A stretch of DNA of 64,000 nt from Paenibacillus sp. FSL H3-0469 (GCF_038051945.1 NZ_CP150302.1:6510001-6574000); one strand, 5' to 3'; positions 36,663 to 46,006 are shown, counted from the first letter of the stretch. Notes: generated by a model not told the origin, from the sequence alone. Made by a program: numbers and translations.

Positions 36663-37360
36663 GAGTGCACCACCTTCCGATCCTCTACAAGATCCCCGTC
36701 TTGAATCCGGATCACCCGTTTGGCCTGCTCGGCAATCTCCAGGTCATGCGTGATCAGAATAATGGTATGCCCTTGTTCGTTAAGCTCCTTAATCATCTGC
36801 AGAACCTCCTTGCCTGTCTTGGAGTCCAGCGCTCCGGTGGGCTCATCGGCAAGAAGAATAGGCGGGGTTCCGGCAAGAGCGCGGGCAATAGCCACACGCT
36901 GCTGTTGGCCTCCAGACAGCTCGGAGGGACGGTGATTCATTCGGCTCTCCAGGCCTACCCGGACCAGGGCGCTGCGGGCAATTTCTCTACGCTCCCTGTG
37001 GGACATTCCACGGTAGATCAGGGGCAGCTCTACATTCTCTACCGCTGATAATTTCGGCAGCAGATTGAAGTTCTGAAATATAAAGCCGATCTTCTCGTTG
37101 CGGATCTGAGCCAGCTTGTTGTCAGACAGCCTGCGGATCTCCTGGCCGTCCAGGAAATAATCGCCTTCATTCGCCACATCGAGGCAGCCCAGCATGTTCA
37201 TCAGGGTGGACTTGCCTGACCCTGACGGGCCGATGATCGCAACGAATTCACCGTGATCAATGGTGAAGCTCAGGCTCCTCAGAACCGTCATTGATTCTCC
37301 GGCCATCGTGAAGCTGTGCTGCATATTCTCAACCCGGATCAGCGGTTCTGGTGAGGTCAT
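36659..37360 (-). CDS. MacB-type ABC transporter ATP-binding protein (YknY-like)
   Basis: 233 residues with all ATPase motifs intact: Walker A GPSGSGKST, signature LSGGQQQRVAIARAL, Walker B ILLADEPTGALDS and the switch His in ILITHDLEIA. It belongs to the LolD/MacB group that energises FtsX-type permeases. Four-base overlaps with both neighbours show translational coupling in the order adaptor, ATPase, permease. Confidence 0.95.
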   Translation of the reverse strand: MTSPEPLIRVENMQHSFTMAGESMTVLRSLSFTIDHGEFVAIIGPSGSGKSTLMNMLGCLDVANEGDYFLDGQEIRRLSDNKLAQIRNEKIGFIFQNFNLLPKLSAVENVELPLIYRGMSHRERREIARSALVRVGLESRMNHRPSELSGGQQQRVAIARALAGTPPILLADEPTGALDSKTGKEVLQMIKELNEQGHTIILITHDLEIAEQAKRVIRIQDGDLVEDRKVVHS

Positions 37361-38862
37361 CGTCCGCCACCGCCCCCGGAGAAACCGCCCCTGCTGCCCC
37401 CGCTGCCCCCGCCGGTGAAGCCGCCCCCGCTCCCGCCGGGAAAGCCTCCGCTCCCGCCGGTCATTCCTCCGCTGCCAAAGCCGCCCATGCCACCACCCAT
37501 GCCGCCTTGCTGCGGAGAGGTGGTATTGCCTGAGGAAATCACGGTTGGGAGGATCACTTCATCCCCTTCACTTAAGCCGCTGACGATTTCGATGCTGCTC
37601 TCATTGTGGATACCGGTCTCCACAGCCACACGCTGCGTGCCGGCGGCATTGCCCGAAGCACTCCGGCTTCCTGCTGCCCTGCCGGAGAACCCGGCGCCGG
37701 CCGGAAATTCACCGCCGGAAAACGCTCCGCCCCGGGCTTCTCCGCCGCCCTGAGGGTATCCGCCGCCTTGACCGCTTCCGCGTGCAGCCCTGCCGCCGGT
37801 CTGGCCTTCTGCTCCTTCCGGCCGGATTTCGCCTTGGCCGCCGGGAGCCTGTCCGTCAGCCGTGCCACTCTCAGCAGACTTGGAGCCAGCCGCTCCGTTA
37901 CCAGAAGTTTTGGTGCCTGATTCATTTCCGCCGGTCACCGGCACATTGACGAAGGATTTCCCGTTTATCTTTGTTACAGCTTCGATAGGAACGGTCAGAA
38001 TATCCTTCTTCTCTTCGATGGTAACCGCCACCTCCGCAGACATGCCGATAAGCACACCCTCCGAGTTATTTAATCCTACAGTGACGTTGAACAGGGAGAC
38101 ACCATTGGAGGAGGTTCCTTCTTTGGCTATATCTATAACTTTACCGGTAAAAGACTTATCCTCAAGGGCATCCAGTGTAATGGTGGAGACTTGATTGAGC
38201 TTGATTTTGGGGATATCCAGCTCGTCTACCTGAACGGTTACGCTTAGATTCACGTAATCAGTCATGGTGAACAGCTCTGTACCATTCTGGGCCTGTTCAC
38301 CGGCCGTAATATTCACGGCAGTGATCGTACCATCGATCGGAGCGGTCAGCGGATCAGGCGGAGCCATATCTTCATGGATGGCAGCGATGGATTCCTGCTG
38401 GTCTAAGATATCGCTATTGGCCTTATCAATGGCTTTTTTTGCCGACTCCAGCTCTTCCTCTGCCGCGTTATTCATAGCCAGCGTCTTGTAGCTCTCCTGT
38501 TTGTTTTCCAGCTCTGTCTTGAGATTCTCCAGCGACTTTGTGGCTTCCTTCAGCTTATCATCCAGATCGCCCGCGACAAATGTGATCAGCACCGCGCCTT
38601 TTTTAACGACATCGCCTTTCTTAACCATGACCGTATCGACCTTCCCGGCTTCTTTGGTACGGATGCTCTCGCTGTTGATTGCCGATACTGCACCTGAACC
38701 CGAGACACTCACCAGAATATCCCCCTTACTGGCAACTGCCGTATTCAGCGGGGCGGCGTTGATCTGCCGGTTCTGATCCGGCCAGAGTCTATAGCCCGCA
38801 ATCCCTGCAATAGCAACGAGGAGTATGGCTGAAGCGATAATAATGATCTTTTTCTTCTTCAT
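37357..38862 (-). CDS. Efflux adaptor (YknX/MacA-like, HlyD family) with Gly-rich segments
   Basis: 501 residues. An N-terminal membrane anchor (about 5-24) is followed by a lipoyl/barrel-sandwich domain, a coiled-coil hairpin (about 100-155, LKEATKSLENLKTELENKQE), the second half of the lipoyl domain, and a beta barrel. Then comes an unusual insertion (about 315-410) very rich in Gly, Ala and Ser before the membrane-proximal domain. The last 60 residues are almost entirely Gly with Met, Phe and Ser. Both low-complexity parts are absent from standard adaptors. In a Gram-positive cell the adaptor would reach into the cell wall. Confidence 0.9.
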   Translation of the reverse strand: MKKKKIIIIASAILLVAIAGIAGYRLWPDQNRQINAAPLNTAVASKGDILVSVSGSGAVSAINSESIRTKEAGKVDTVMVKKGDVVKKGAVLITFVAGDLDDKLKEATKSLENLKTELENKQESYKTLAMNNAAEEELESAKKAIDKANSDILDQQESIAAIHEDMAPPDPLTAPIDGTITAVNITAGEQAQNGTELFTMTDYVNLSVTVQVDELDIPKIKLNQVSTITLDALEDKSFTGKVIDIAKEGTSSNGVSLFNVTVGLNNSEGVLIGMSAEVAVTIEEKKDILTVPIEAVTKINGKSFVNVPVTGGNESGTKTSGNGAAGSKSAESGTADGQAPGGQGEIRPEGAEGQTGGRAARGSGQGGGYPQGGGEARGGAFSGGEFPAGAGFSGRAAGSRSASGNAAGTQRVAVETGIHNESSIEIVSGLSEGDEVILPTVISSGNTTSPQQGGMGGGMGGFGSGGMTGGSGGFPGGSGGGFTGGGSGGSRGGFSGGGGGR

Positions 38863-41405
38863 TTTGCGGCTCCTTCAGTGGAAGACGTGGCTGCTTTGGC
38901 GGTAACCTCAAGGGAATAGGCCTGGCTGGCGAGCTCCGTCCGCATTCCCTGGAATTCATCGTAGAATTTAAGGGCGTAGGTGCCGGAGCTCAGATTTTTG
39001 AACAGGACGCTGGTAAGGGTCGTAGAATAAGAGTTGTTTGTTCCCAGAGTCAAGTCGGTGCCAAGCGTCAGTGTTTTCTCGTGAGACTGTCCATAAGGAT
39101 CTATAACCTGAAGGATGAGCTTATGCTGGTAAGCGCCTGTCTGGTAGGCATTATCCTGATTGAGATTGTAATTGAACGTCACAGCAATGCTGCTTTCGCC
39201 CTTGGTGAGTTCCCCTGTAGAGCTGGTAACTGCCAGTGTATAAGGGAAAAGCGGAACGGAAGCCAGATTGGTCAAAGGCGTAACCTCTGCCGGAGCCAGT
39301 GTCAGCGCTGCAGTATTCACATATCCCGTCGCAGCCGTTCCTGCGGCAGTCAGCTTGCCATCCGCAATCGACTGGCTGATATACAGCTGAAGACCTGCCG
39401 TGTCCAGAGCAGCCGGAACTTTTGCCCAGAAGGTAACCAGTGTTGTGCCCTCAGGGCTGGTTGGCAGCTCAGACTGGCTTACGGTTGCTTCAAAATATTG
39501 CCCGTCAGCAGTCCTGAACTGTGCGTACAGACGGGCCAGATCTGCCTGCCGGACTTCGTCGCTGTTCATTTCCACTTCGCTGTACACAAGATTCGAGCCG
39601 GTTCCTGTATACAGGAGGGTGGAACGTTCCTTGACGGTGGCTTTTTTGCCGGTGGCCGTGATCTTGAAGGCTTCCCCTGGAGCCAGCGGTGCAACACTTT
39701 TAACGGCACTGTCGCTTGTGCTGAGAGAGAGGAACTGCGACACTTCTGTACCCTTGGTCTCCTGGAGGATGAGCTTGACTTGTCTGAAATCCAGGGTATA
39801 TGGAATATGGGCTTGAACCGATATCTGTGTGCTGGCACCAGGGGCAAGGACTGAAGAGCTGTTGCCCGTATAAGTCTGTGAAGAGGAAGTGAGATCCTTC
39901 TGATCCACCAGGAGTATTCCGGTAAAAGCAGGCAAAGTAATGGTCTTGGACGTTGCATTGCGTATCGTTAGTACAGCCTGCACCAGATCCTCGCTGCCCC
40001 AAGGCAGACGCAGCAGGGAGTCCAGAGAGACAGCGAACGTGCCGTAGGTATTGGTTACGCTGGTCTCGGCGGCGAGATGAATCTGGCTCTCCGGCTTATA
40101 AGGGATGCGGAAATAGGCCACAGGCAGCGTTACTTTATCCGCGCTGGCTGCAGGAGCAATCATGCGCAGCTCCAGCGAATTCTGAGCCAGCTCCAGCGGA
40201 ACACTGGCGCTCAGCTCAATCAGCTTGTCTTCCAGCGGCTTCAGGGTCAGGCTGCTCAAGGTTGTGGACGTCACCGGGAAGCTATAGCCTTCCGCCGAAT
40301 TGACGTTAAGCTCATAAGCAGGCAAAGTAACCGCTGTGCTGCCGGTATTCTTCACCCGGAGCTGATAGCTCCAGACACCGTTCCCGTTATCCGCATGCAC
40401 AGTTGCCTTCAGCAGCTGCATGTCCACGATATTGCTGCCGATGGAGACCTTTTTGGTATAGCCCGCCGCTACAGTGAAATCGGCGGTTACCGCAGCCGGA
40501 AGCGCGTAGGAAGAGACAGGCAGGTACAGCTTGAGTCCTTCATCCAGCTTAGCGATCTGTAGCGTTAGCTTGCTGAGATTCATGTAGGAGGGGATCTCGG
40601 TCATATAATAGAGCGTCTTCTTCTCCTGAGGCTGAAGCTTGAATTCGGAGCTGCTGTCATCCAGTGTAAGTGTGAAGACAGAGCCGCCCGAGGATTTCAG
40701 GTACAAGCTATAGCCCGGATCTGTAAGCACTTTGGTACCCAGATTGGTTAAGCTAAGCCCGACCTTAGCATAGACTTTGCCGTTATATTTGTAGATTTGC
40801 ACGGATTCGGCTTTGGTGCCGGCTGTAAGGCCGCCGAGTTCAACCTTCCGGGTCTCTCCTGTAAGCGAGGACAGAGAATAATTGGCTGGGACCGTGAACG
40901 TGCCTATACGCTGTTCATAATTAGCGGCGCTGAAATTCCAGCCGTAGATGTTGATTTTAAGTCCTTTGACGGAGGCGGCAGTTCCAATATTCGCATAGTA
41001 TGTAAGGCTGGTGCTTTGCTTTGCGGGGATTTTCTTGACTGTACTGTCTGCGCTGACCGGTATTCCCTTGATGACGCTGCCGCCCGCCGTTACTATTTTG
41101 GAGAAATAGTCCGCCAGATTGACGCTGCTGCCGGCAGTATTGGTGTAGGTAAGCGTGTAGGTGAGAATATTACCGCCGGTTTGGCTCTGAATCCCTACAT
41201 GGCTCAGCTTCACCTGAAGCGTGGTAGCGAGCTTGAGCGCACTTAGACTGTTAAGAGTGGAGACTTCCGTGACCGGGCTTGCTGCTGTGGCAGCCGTAGA
41301 ACCGGATGAAGCAGCATAGGCCGTGGTTCCCGGGCTTCCTGCGGTTTGAATTGCGGCAAATGTGCTGAGCAGCAGCAGAACAAATGCTTTTTTTCGTGTA
41401 GGCAT
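38859..41405 (-). CDS. Large exported protein of repeated beta-sandwich modules, operon with exporter
   Basis: About 848 residues. A typical signal peptide (MPTRKKAFVLLLLSTFAA ... TAYAAS) opens the protein. No cell-wall sorting signal, S-layer domain or transmembrane tail is seen. The mature part is predicted all-beta and appears built of about six related modules of roughly 110-130 residues, each with a pattern like 'tLTYTNtagssVnL ... l.P...ktLtYya ... l.L.i', reminiscent of immunoglobulin-like CARDB or DUF11-type folds. No catalytic motif was recognised. AAGGAGGAA lies 7 bases before the chosen ATG. An upstream in-frame ATG at 41438 lacks one. It overlaps the adaptor gene by four bases, suggesting a functional link with the exporter. 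Confidence 0.8.
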   Translation of the reverse strand: MPTRKKAFVLLLLSTFAAIQTAGSPGTTAYAASSGSTAATAASPVTEVSTLNSLSALKLATTLQVKLSHVGIQSQTGGNILTYTLTYTNTAGSSVNLADYFSKIVTAGGSVIKGIPVSADSTVKKIPAKQSTSLTYYANIGTAASVKGLKINIYGWNFSAANYEQRIGTFTVPANYSLSSLTGETRKVELGGLTAGTKAESVQIYKYNGKVYAKVGLSLTNLGTKVLTDPGYSLYLKSSGGSVFTLTLDDSSSEFKLQPQEKKTLYYMTEIPSYMNLSKLTLQIAKLDEGLKLYLPVSSYALPAAVTADFTVAAGYTKKVSIGSNIVDMQLLKATVHADNGNGVWSYQLRVKNTGSTAVTLPAYELNVNSAEGYSFPVTSTTLSSLTLKPLEDKLIELSASVPLELAQNSLELRMIAPAASADKVTLPVAYFRIPYKPESQIHLAAETSVTNTYGTFAVSLDSLLRLPWGSEDLVQAVLTIRNATSKTITLPAFTGILLVDQKDLTSSSQTYTGNSSSVLAPGASTQISVQAHIPYTLDFRQVKLILQETKGTEVSQFLSLSTSDSAVKSVAPLAPGEAFKITATGKKATVKERSTLLYTGTGSNLVYSEVEMNSDEVRQADLARLYAQFRTADGQYFEATVSQSELPTSPEGTTLVTFWAKVPAALDTAGLQLYISQSIADGKLTAAGTAATGYVNTAALTLAPAEVTPLTNLASVPLFPYTLAVTSSTGELTKGESSIAVTFNYNLNQDNAYQTGAYQHKLILQVIDPYGQSHEKTLTLGTDLTLGTNNSYSTTLTSVLFKNLSSGTYALKFYDEFQGMRTELASQAYSLEVTAKAATSSTEGAAK

Positions 41406-41542
41406 GTAATTTCCTCCTTGAATGATCTCATAAGGCAAAATATCAGCATTGACTGAATGCCCGCTGAAAAAAAGCCTTCAAACCGCGCTGAAGCTTAAAG
41501 GAAGCTTAAAAGAAGATAAAAAATAAGCGGAATTAGCGCAGC

Positions 41543-41571
41543 TTGTCAAACGGGCTGTTTTTGCATATAAT
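41543..41571 (+). promoter_or_regulatory. Sigma-A promoter of the pheS leader
   Basis: TTGTCA, 17-bp spacer, TATAAT, about 40 bp before the T-box structure begins. Confidence 0.85.
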
Positions 41572-41614
41572 AGATGGGCATATCTTCCCAAGCGGAGGAT
41601 CGAAGTGCAGAGGA

Positions 41615-41936
41615 TATAATCCGCATACATGCAATGATGGAGAAGAGTACGCAGTGCCTGGCTTACAGGGAGGAAGCGCCGCAGATTGAGAGCGTTTCTA
41701 AGAGAGCAGAGCTGCCGAAGTTCACTCCGGAGCAGTTCCCTGAATGTACATCAAGGCTTCCTTGAAGAGTGCTAGTAGGGGGGACCGGCCGCAGACCGTT
41801 ATTTCTGTATAAAGTGAGACAGGTCTTTGCCGTACCGAAAGAGGGAATATTGCTCTTAAGGGAAGCGTACGGCCGTCTAACAAGGGTGGTACCACGGTCT
41901 TTTCGTCCCTTTACCGGGAGGAAAGGCCTTTTTTTG
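41615..41936 (+). promoter_or_regulatory. T-box leader specific for phenylalanine (pheS)
   Basis: The T-box core AAGGGTGGTACCACGG (41882-41897) carries the TGGT bulge that pairs with an uncharged tRNA ending ACCA. Stem I begins around GATGGAGAAGAGTACGC. In GAAGTTCACTCCGGAGCAG the specifier codon TTC (41721-41723) occupies the same place as GGC in the glyQS T-box, so it reads tRNA-Phe. The downstream GGTC...TCCC/GGGA...GGCC stem with seven T is the competing terminator. Starvation for charged tRNA-Phe would let transcription run into pheS. Confidence 0.93.
41896..41936 (+). terminator. T-box regulated terminator before pheS
   Basis: The arm starting GGTCTTTTCGTCCC pairs with GGGAGGAAAGGCC, followed by seven T. 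Its 5' arm overlaps the T-box antiterminator. Confidence 0.88.
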
Positions 41937-41972
41937 TTGAACAATATGAGATTTGAGGGGGCAGTACAAGCC

Positions 41973-43007
41973 ATGAAAGACAAATTGGAAGCACTGAAGG
42001 CCGAGGCACTGACGAAGCTGCAGGCGGTGTCCGATCCGCAGATTCTGAATGATCTGCGCGTCAAATACCTTGGCAAAAAAGGCGAGCTGACAGAGGTTCT
42101 GCGCGGTATGGGCGGACTAAGCGCGGAGGAGCGTCCGGTGATCGGCCAGGTGGCCAATCTGGTGCGCAGCGCCATTGAAGAGGTGATCGGCGCCAAGCAG
42201 GAGCTGTTCCAGCAGCAGGAGACGGAGAACCGCCTGAATGCGGAGAAGGTCGATGTAACCCTGCCGGGCCGCGGCATGCCGCAGGGCGGCATTCATCCGC
42301 TCAGCCGGGTGATTCAGGAGATCGAGGATATTTTCATCGGTATGGGCTACAAGGTGGCGGAAGGACCGGAAGTGGAGACAGATTATTACAACTTCGAGGC
42401 GCTTAACCTTCCGAAGAACCATCCGGCCCGCGATATGCAGGATTCCTTCTATATTACGGAAGATATTCTGATGCGCACACAGACCTCGCCGGTTCAGATC
42501 CGCACCATGCAGGCGATGAACGGGGAGACTCCAGTCAAGGTCATCTGTCCGGGCAAGGTGTTCCGCCGTGACGACGACGATGCGACCCACTCCTTCCAGT
42601 TCCATCAGATTGAAGGTCTGGTGATCGGACGCAATATCCGTATGAGCGACCTGAAGGGGACCCTGCAGCAGTTCATGAAGGAGATGTTCGGTCCTAGCGC
42701 GGGCATCCGCCTGCGCCCAAGCTTCTTCCCGTTCACCGAGCCTAGCGTTGAGGTGGATGTAAGCTGCTTCAAATGCGGCGGCGAAGGCTGCCGGCTCTGC
42801 AAGCAGAGCGGCTGGCTTGAGATTCTCGGCGCCGGTATGGTGCACCCGAATGTGCTGCGGATGGGCGGCTACGACCCTGAGGTCTACAGCGGCTTCGCGT
42901 TTGGCATGGGCGCTGAGCGGATCGCGATGCTGAAGTACGGCATCGATGACATCCGTTACTTCTACACGAATGATATGGGCTTTGTGAAGCAGTTCAAGGG
43001 GATTTAG
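41973..43007 (+). CDS. pheS: Phenylalanyl-tRNA synthetase alpha subunit
   Basis: A 344-residue catalytic subunit of the heterotetrameric synthetase. It has an N-terminal coiled coil (1-90), motif 2 in CPGKVFRRDDDDATHSFQFHQIEG, LRPSFFPFTEPSVEVDV and the C-terminal motif 3 GFAFGMGAERIAMLKYGI. A Cys-rich CFKCGGEGCRLC stretch is typical of the Gram-positive type. The ATG at 41973 gives the same length as B. subtilis PheS. Longer in-frame starts fall in the T-box terminator. Controlled by the Phe T-box. Confidence 0.97.
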   Translation: MKDKLEALKAEALTKLQAVSDPQILNDLRVKYLGKKGELTEVLRGMGGLSAEERPVIGQVANLVRSAIEEVIGAKQELFQQQETENRLNAEKVDVTLPGRGMPQGGIHPLSRVIQEIEDIFIGMGYKVAEGPEVETDYYNFEALNLPKNHPARDMQDSFYITEDILMRTQTSPVQIRTMQAMNGETPVKVICPGKVFRRDDDDATHSFQFHQIEGLVIGRNIRMSDLKGTLQQFMKEMFGPSAGIRLRPSFFPFTEPSVEVDVSCFKCGGEGCRLCKQSGWLEILGAGMVHPNVLRMGGYDPEVYSGFAFGMGAERIAMLKYGIDDIRYFYTNDMGFVKQFKGI

Positions 43008-43052
43008 GGATTTGGCGGGTGTGTATGGGGCGCGGGCCGGATACTGATAAGC

Positions 43053-43284
43053 CGGAGGGGAATTTTGGAACTGGAGGAGCGATAGCGACCGCCTTTGTGT
43101 TTGAATTTTTACTGCTATATAGATTGAACTAAAAAATTCAAGTTGAAGGAAAAGTGGCGGAGGGGAATTTTGGAACTGGAGGAGCAGTAGCGACCGCCTT
43201 TGTCTGCGGATTTCAACCGTTAAAAACGGGATAAATCAAGAAATCTGCAGACAACAGCGGCCGGAAGTCCAAAACTTCTCTGGA
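43053..43284. repeat. Palindromic repeat island between pheS and pheT
   Basis: A 46-bp sequence starting CGGAGGGGAATTTTGGAACT occurs twice (43053-43098 and 43158-43203) with one change. Each copy is followed by a hairpin: GAATTTTT...AAAAAATTC in the first, and TGTCTGCGGATTTC/GAAATCTGCAGACA in the second. In the second copy the outer parts also pair (GGAATTTTGGAACT with AGTCCAAAACTTC), so 43158-43284 is one long imperfect palindrome resembling a MITE or REP-like element. No gene is present in the gap. Confidence 0.75.
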
Positions 43285-43416
43285 GGTACACTGGAATACA
43301 GGAATTTGGGTTAGGACGAAGTTGGCACTATGGCTTGTTGTATATCCGCTTCCGTGCGCGAAGCGCAGGCCGCCATGGAGATCAATACATCTGAAACAAA
43401 AAGGAAGTGTGCGATT

Positions 43417-45861
43417 ATGAAAGTATCAACCGCCTGGCTGGCCGATTATATATCGCTGGAAGGGGTTACCGCAGATAGCTTGGCGGACAAAATCACCACC
43501 GCCGGCATCGAGATTGACGGAGTAGAACGCCGCAACAAAGGGATTTCCGGGATTGTGACCGGCTACGTGAAATCCAAAGAAAAGCACCCCGACGCCGATA
43601 AGCTGAATATCTGCATCGTCGATGCCGGGCAGGGCGAGGATCTGCAGATCGTCTGCGGAGCGAAGAATGTCGCAGCGGGCCAGAAGGTACCGGTCGCGCT
43701 GGTGGGCGCCAAGCTGCCGGGCCTGGAAATCAAAAAAGCCAAGCTGCGCGGCGTGCTGTCGCAGGGGATGATCTGCTCGGCCAAAGAGCTGGGCCTGAAC
43801 GACAAGCTGCTGCCTAAAGAGCTGCAGGAGGGCATTCTGGTGCTGCCGGAGCAGACCGAGGTGGGCCAGGATATTCTCAAGGTGCTCGGACTGAATGACG
43901 AAATCCTTGATTTCGATCTGACACCGAACCGTTCCGACTGTCTGAGCATGATCGGTGCCGCTTATGAGGTAAGCGCGGTGCTGGGCCGTGAGCTGAAGCT
44001 GGCTGATCCGGCGGCAGAGCTCGTAGAAACGGGCGGCAAGGCTGCGGACTCCATTACGGTTACGATTGAGGACGAGGCATTCTGCAGCCATTATGCCGTG
44101 CGTTATATTGCCGGAGTGAAGACCGCGCCGTCCCCGCTGTGGATTCAGAACCGCCTGATGGCGGCCGGGGTGCGTCCGATTAACAATATCGTGGATATTA
44201 CCAACTATGTGATGCTGGAATACGGACAGCCGCTGCATGCATTTGACGGCGGGCAGGTCCAGGGCGGAACCATCGGTGTACGGTTTGCCCGTGAAGGGGA
44301 ACGACTGGTAACCCTTGACGGCCAAGAGCGCAAGCTTGAGCCGCAGATGCTGGTCATTGCCGACGGTTCAGGCGCAATTGGCCTGGCAGGAGTGATGGGC
44401 GGACTGTCAACAGAGGTTACCGCAGACACCGTTAATATCGTACTGGAATCAGCCAAATTCGATGGCGGAACGGTACGCAAGACCTCGCGTCAGCTCGGTC
44501 TGCGCTCAGAAGCGTCCCAACGGTTCGAGAAGGAAGTCGACCCGAATGCGGTCATCCCTGCGCTTAACCGCGCGGCTGCACTGATTGCCCGGTATGCCGG
44601 AGGAACGGTGCATGAAGGGATCGTCCAGGCCGGAAGTATCGCTGGTCAGGAGAAAGTGCTGCAATTATCGCTGGAGAAGCTGAACCGCTATCTCGGGACA
44701 GATCTGTCATTGCTGGAAGTGAAAACCCTGTTCGGACGTCTGCATTTCAAGTGCGGTGATGCGGCTCAGGGAATCGTCGAGGTCGAGGTGCCGACACGGC
44801 GCGGAGACATTACGCAGGATGTGGATCTGATTGAAGAGATCGCCCGCTTATACGGCTATGACAACATTCCGACCACGCTGATCGAAGGCACAACAACACC
44901 TGGTGCGCTTACCAGACAGCAGTCCCTGCGCCGCGAGCTGCGCCGCCTGCTCTCACTGGGCGGATATCAGGAGGTTATGGGCTATTCCTTCATCCAGCCG
45001 GAGCAGAGCAAGCTCTTCCCTATGCTGGCGGAAGGCAAGCAGTCAGTGAAGCTGGCGATGCCGATGAGCGAGGAGCGCAGCGTGCTGCGTACCAGCCTGC
45101 TGCCGCAGCTGCTGGACATTGCCCTCTACAACACGAACCGCCGCCAAGGCGATCTGGCGTTGTTCGAAATCGGAAATGTGTTCTTCACGGAAGAAGAAGT
45201 CCTTACCCGCCAGCCGAGCGAGCTGCCGGTGCTGGGGCTGCTGCTGAGTGGTACGCGTGCAGCCAAGCAGTGGAACGTGGCTGCTGAGCCGGTGGATTTC
45301 TTCGACCTCAAGGGGGCGCTGGAGACTGTATTTGCGCATCTGGGCCTTACGGATCGCGTAGTCTATGAAGGGGACGCGCCTGAAGGCTATCATCCGGGAC
45401 GCTCTGCTTCCATCTATCTGCTTCAGGCAGAGGGCCGTGTGAAGATTGGTTCGATGGGGCAGCTTCATCCCGAGCTGCAGCGCCGGATGGATCTGGAGGA
45501 TACCTACGTATCCGAAGTCCTGCTCCAGCCGCTCTATGATGCGGCGCGTGCCCAATTGCAGTATAGCGAGCTTCACCGCTTCCCGGGCATGGAACGGGAC
45601 ATTGCGGTGGTAGTGGATGACGCGGTTCCGGCAGGCGACCTGATCGCGGCGATCCGTGAGCACGGGGGTACTCTGCTGCAAAATGTGCAGGTATTTGATA
45701 TCTACACAGGAGGCAAGATGGAGGCGGGTAAGAAGAGCGTTGCCCTGTCGCTCTTGTACCGCCACACCGAGCATACGCTGACTGACGAAGAGGTTGTGGA
45801 AGTGCATGACAAAGTGGTCTCTGCGCTTGAACAAACTTTTGGTGCAGAATTAAGAAAATAG
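43417..45861 (+). CDS. pheT: Phenylalanyl-tRNA synthetase beta subunit
   Basis: A 814-residue subunit that binds tRNA and edits mischarged Tyr-tRNA. Domains in order: EMAP-like tRNA-binding domain (about 40-150, IVTGYVKSKEKHPDADKLNI), B3/B4 editing domain (about 210-385), B5 domain (about 405-480), the synthetase-like core, and the C-terminal anticodon-binding ferredoxin-like domain (last 95 residues, LHRFPGMERDIAVVVDD). The ATG at 43417 has AAGGAAG 9 bases upstream and starts the conserved MKVSTAWLADYI. A frame from 43330 adds 29 unrelated residues. It is separated from pheS by 409 bp of repeat sequence. Confidence 0.96.
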   Translation: MKVSTAWLADYISLEGVTADSLADKITTAGIEIDGVERRNKGISGIVTGYVKSKEKHPDADKLNICIVDAGQGEDLQIVCGAKNVAAGQKVPVALVGAKLPGLEIKKAKLRGVLSQGMICSAKELGLNDKLLPKELQEGILVLPEQTEVGQDILKVLGLNDEILDFDLTPNRSDCLSMIGAAYEVSAVLGRELKLADPAAELVETGGKAADSITVTIEDEAFCSHYAVRYIAGVKTAPSPLWIQNRLMAAGVRPINNIVDITNYVMLEYGQPLHAFDGGQVQGGTIGVRFAREGERLVTLDGQERKLEPQMLVIADGSGAIGLAGVMGGLSTEVTADTVNIVLESAKFDGGTVRKTSRQLGLRSEASQRFEKEVDPNAVIPALNRAAALIARYAGGTVHEGIVQAGSIAGQEKVLQLSLEKLNRYLGTDLSLLEVKTLFGRLHFKCGDAAQGIVEVEVPTRRGDITQDVDLIEEIARLYGYDNIPTTLIEGTTTPGALTRQQSLRRELRRLLSLGGYQEVMGYSFIQPEQSKLFPMLAEGKQSVKLAMPMSEERSVLRTSLLPQLLDIALYNTNRRQGDLALFEIGNVFFTEEEVLTRQPSELPVLGLLLSGTRAAKQWNVAAEPVDFFDLKGALETVFAHLGLTDRVVYEGDAPEGYHPGRSASIYLLQAEGRVKIGSMGQLHPELQRRMDLEDTYVSEVLLQPLYDAARAQLQYSELHRFPGMERDIAVVVDDAVPAGDLIAAIREHGGTLLQNVQVFDIYTGGKMEAGKKSVALSLLYRHTEHTLTDEEVVEVHDKVVSALEQTFGAELRK

Positions 45862-45873
45862 CAGGAATTGTGC

Positions 45874-45920
45874 AAAGCCGCAGCGAATCCATTTAGAAAC
45901 AGAGATTCGCTGCGGCTTTT
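45874..45920 (+). terminator. Terminator after pheT
   Basis: Sixteen-base stem AAAGCCGCAGCGAATC/GATTCGCTGCGGCTTT followed by T. Confidence 0.92.
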
Positions 45921-45976
45921 CTGTACCCATGTGAAGTGCGGAGGAACATGCAAATAAATGCAATGGACGCGTGCTT

Positions 45977-46006
45977 TTGCCAAAGGTCAGGAAATCACGC
46001 TACAAT
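45977..46006 (+). promoter_or_regulatory. Sigma-A promoter of the zapA-fusion gene
   Basis: TTGCCA, 18-bp spacer, TACAAT, 60 bp before the GTG start. Confidence 0.65.

Noticed and set aside
39081..39854. 257-residue ORF on the plus strand within the exported-protein gene
   Set aside because: Shadow of the minus-strand gene, which has a signal peptide, ribosome site and coupled neighbours.
41574..41765. Small ORF before pheS
   Set aside because: It lies inside the T-box stem I region and has no ribosome site; the conserved RNA structure accounts for the sequence.
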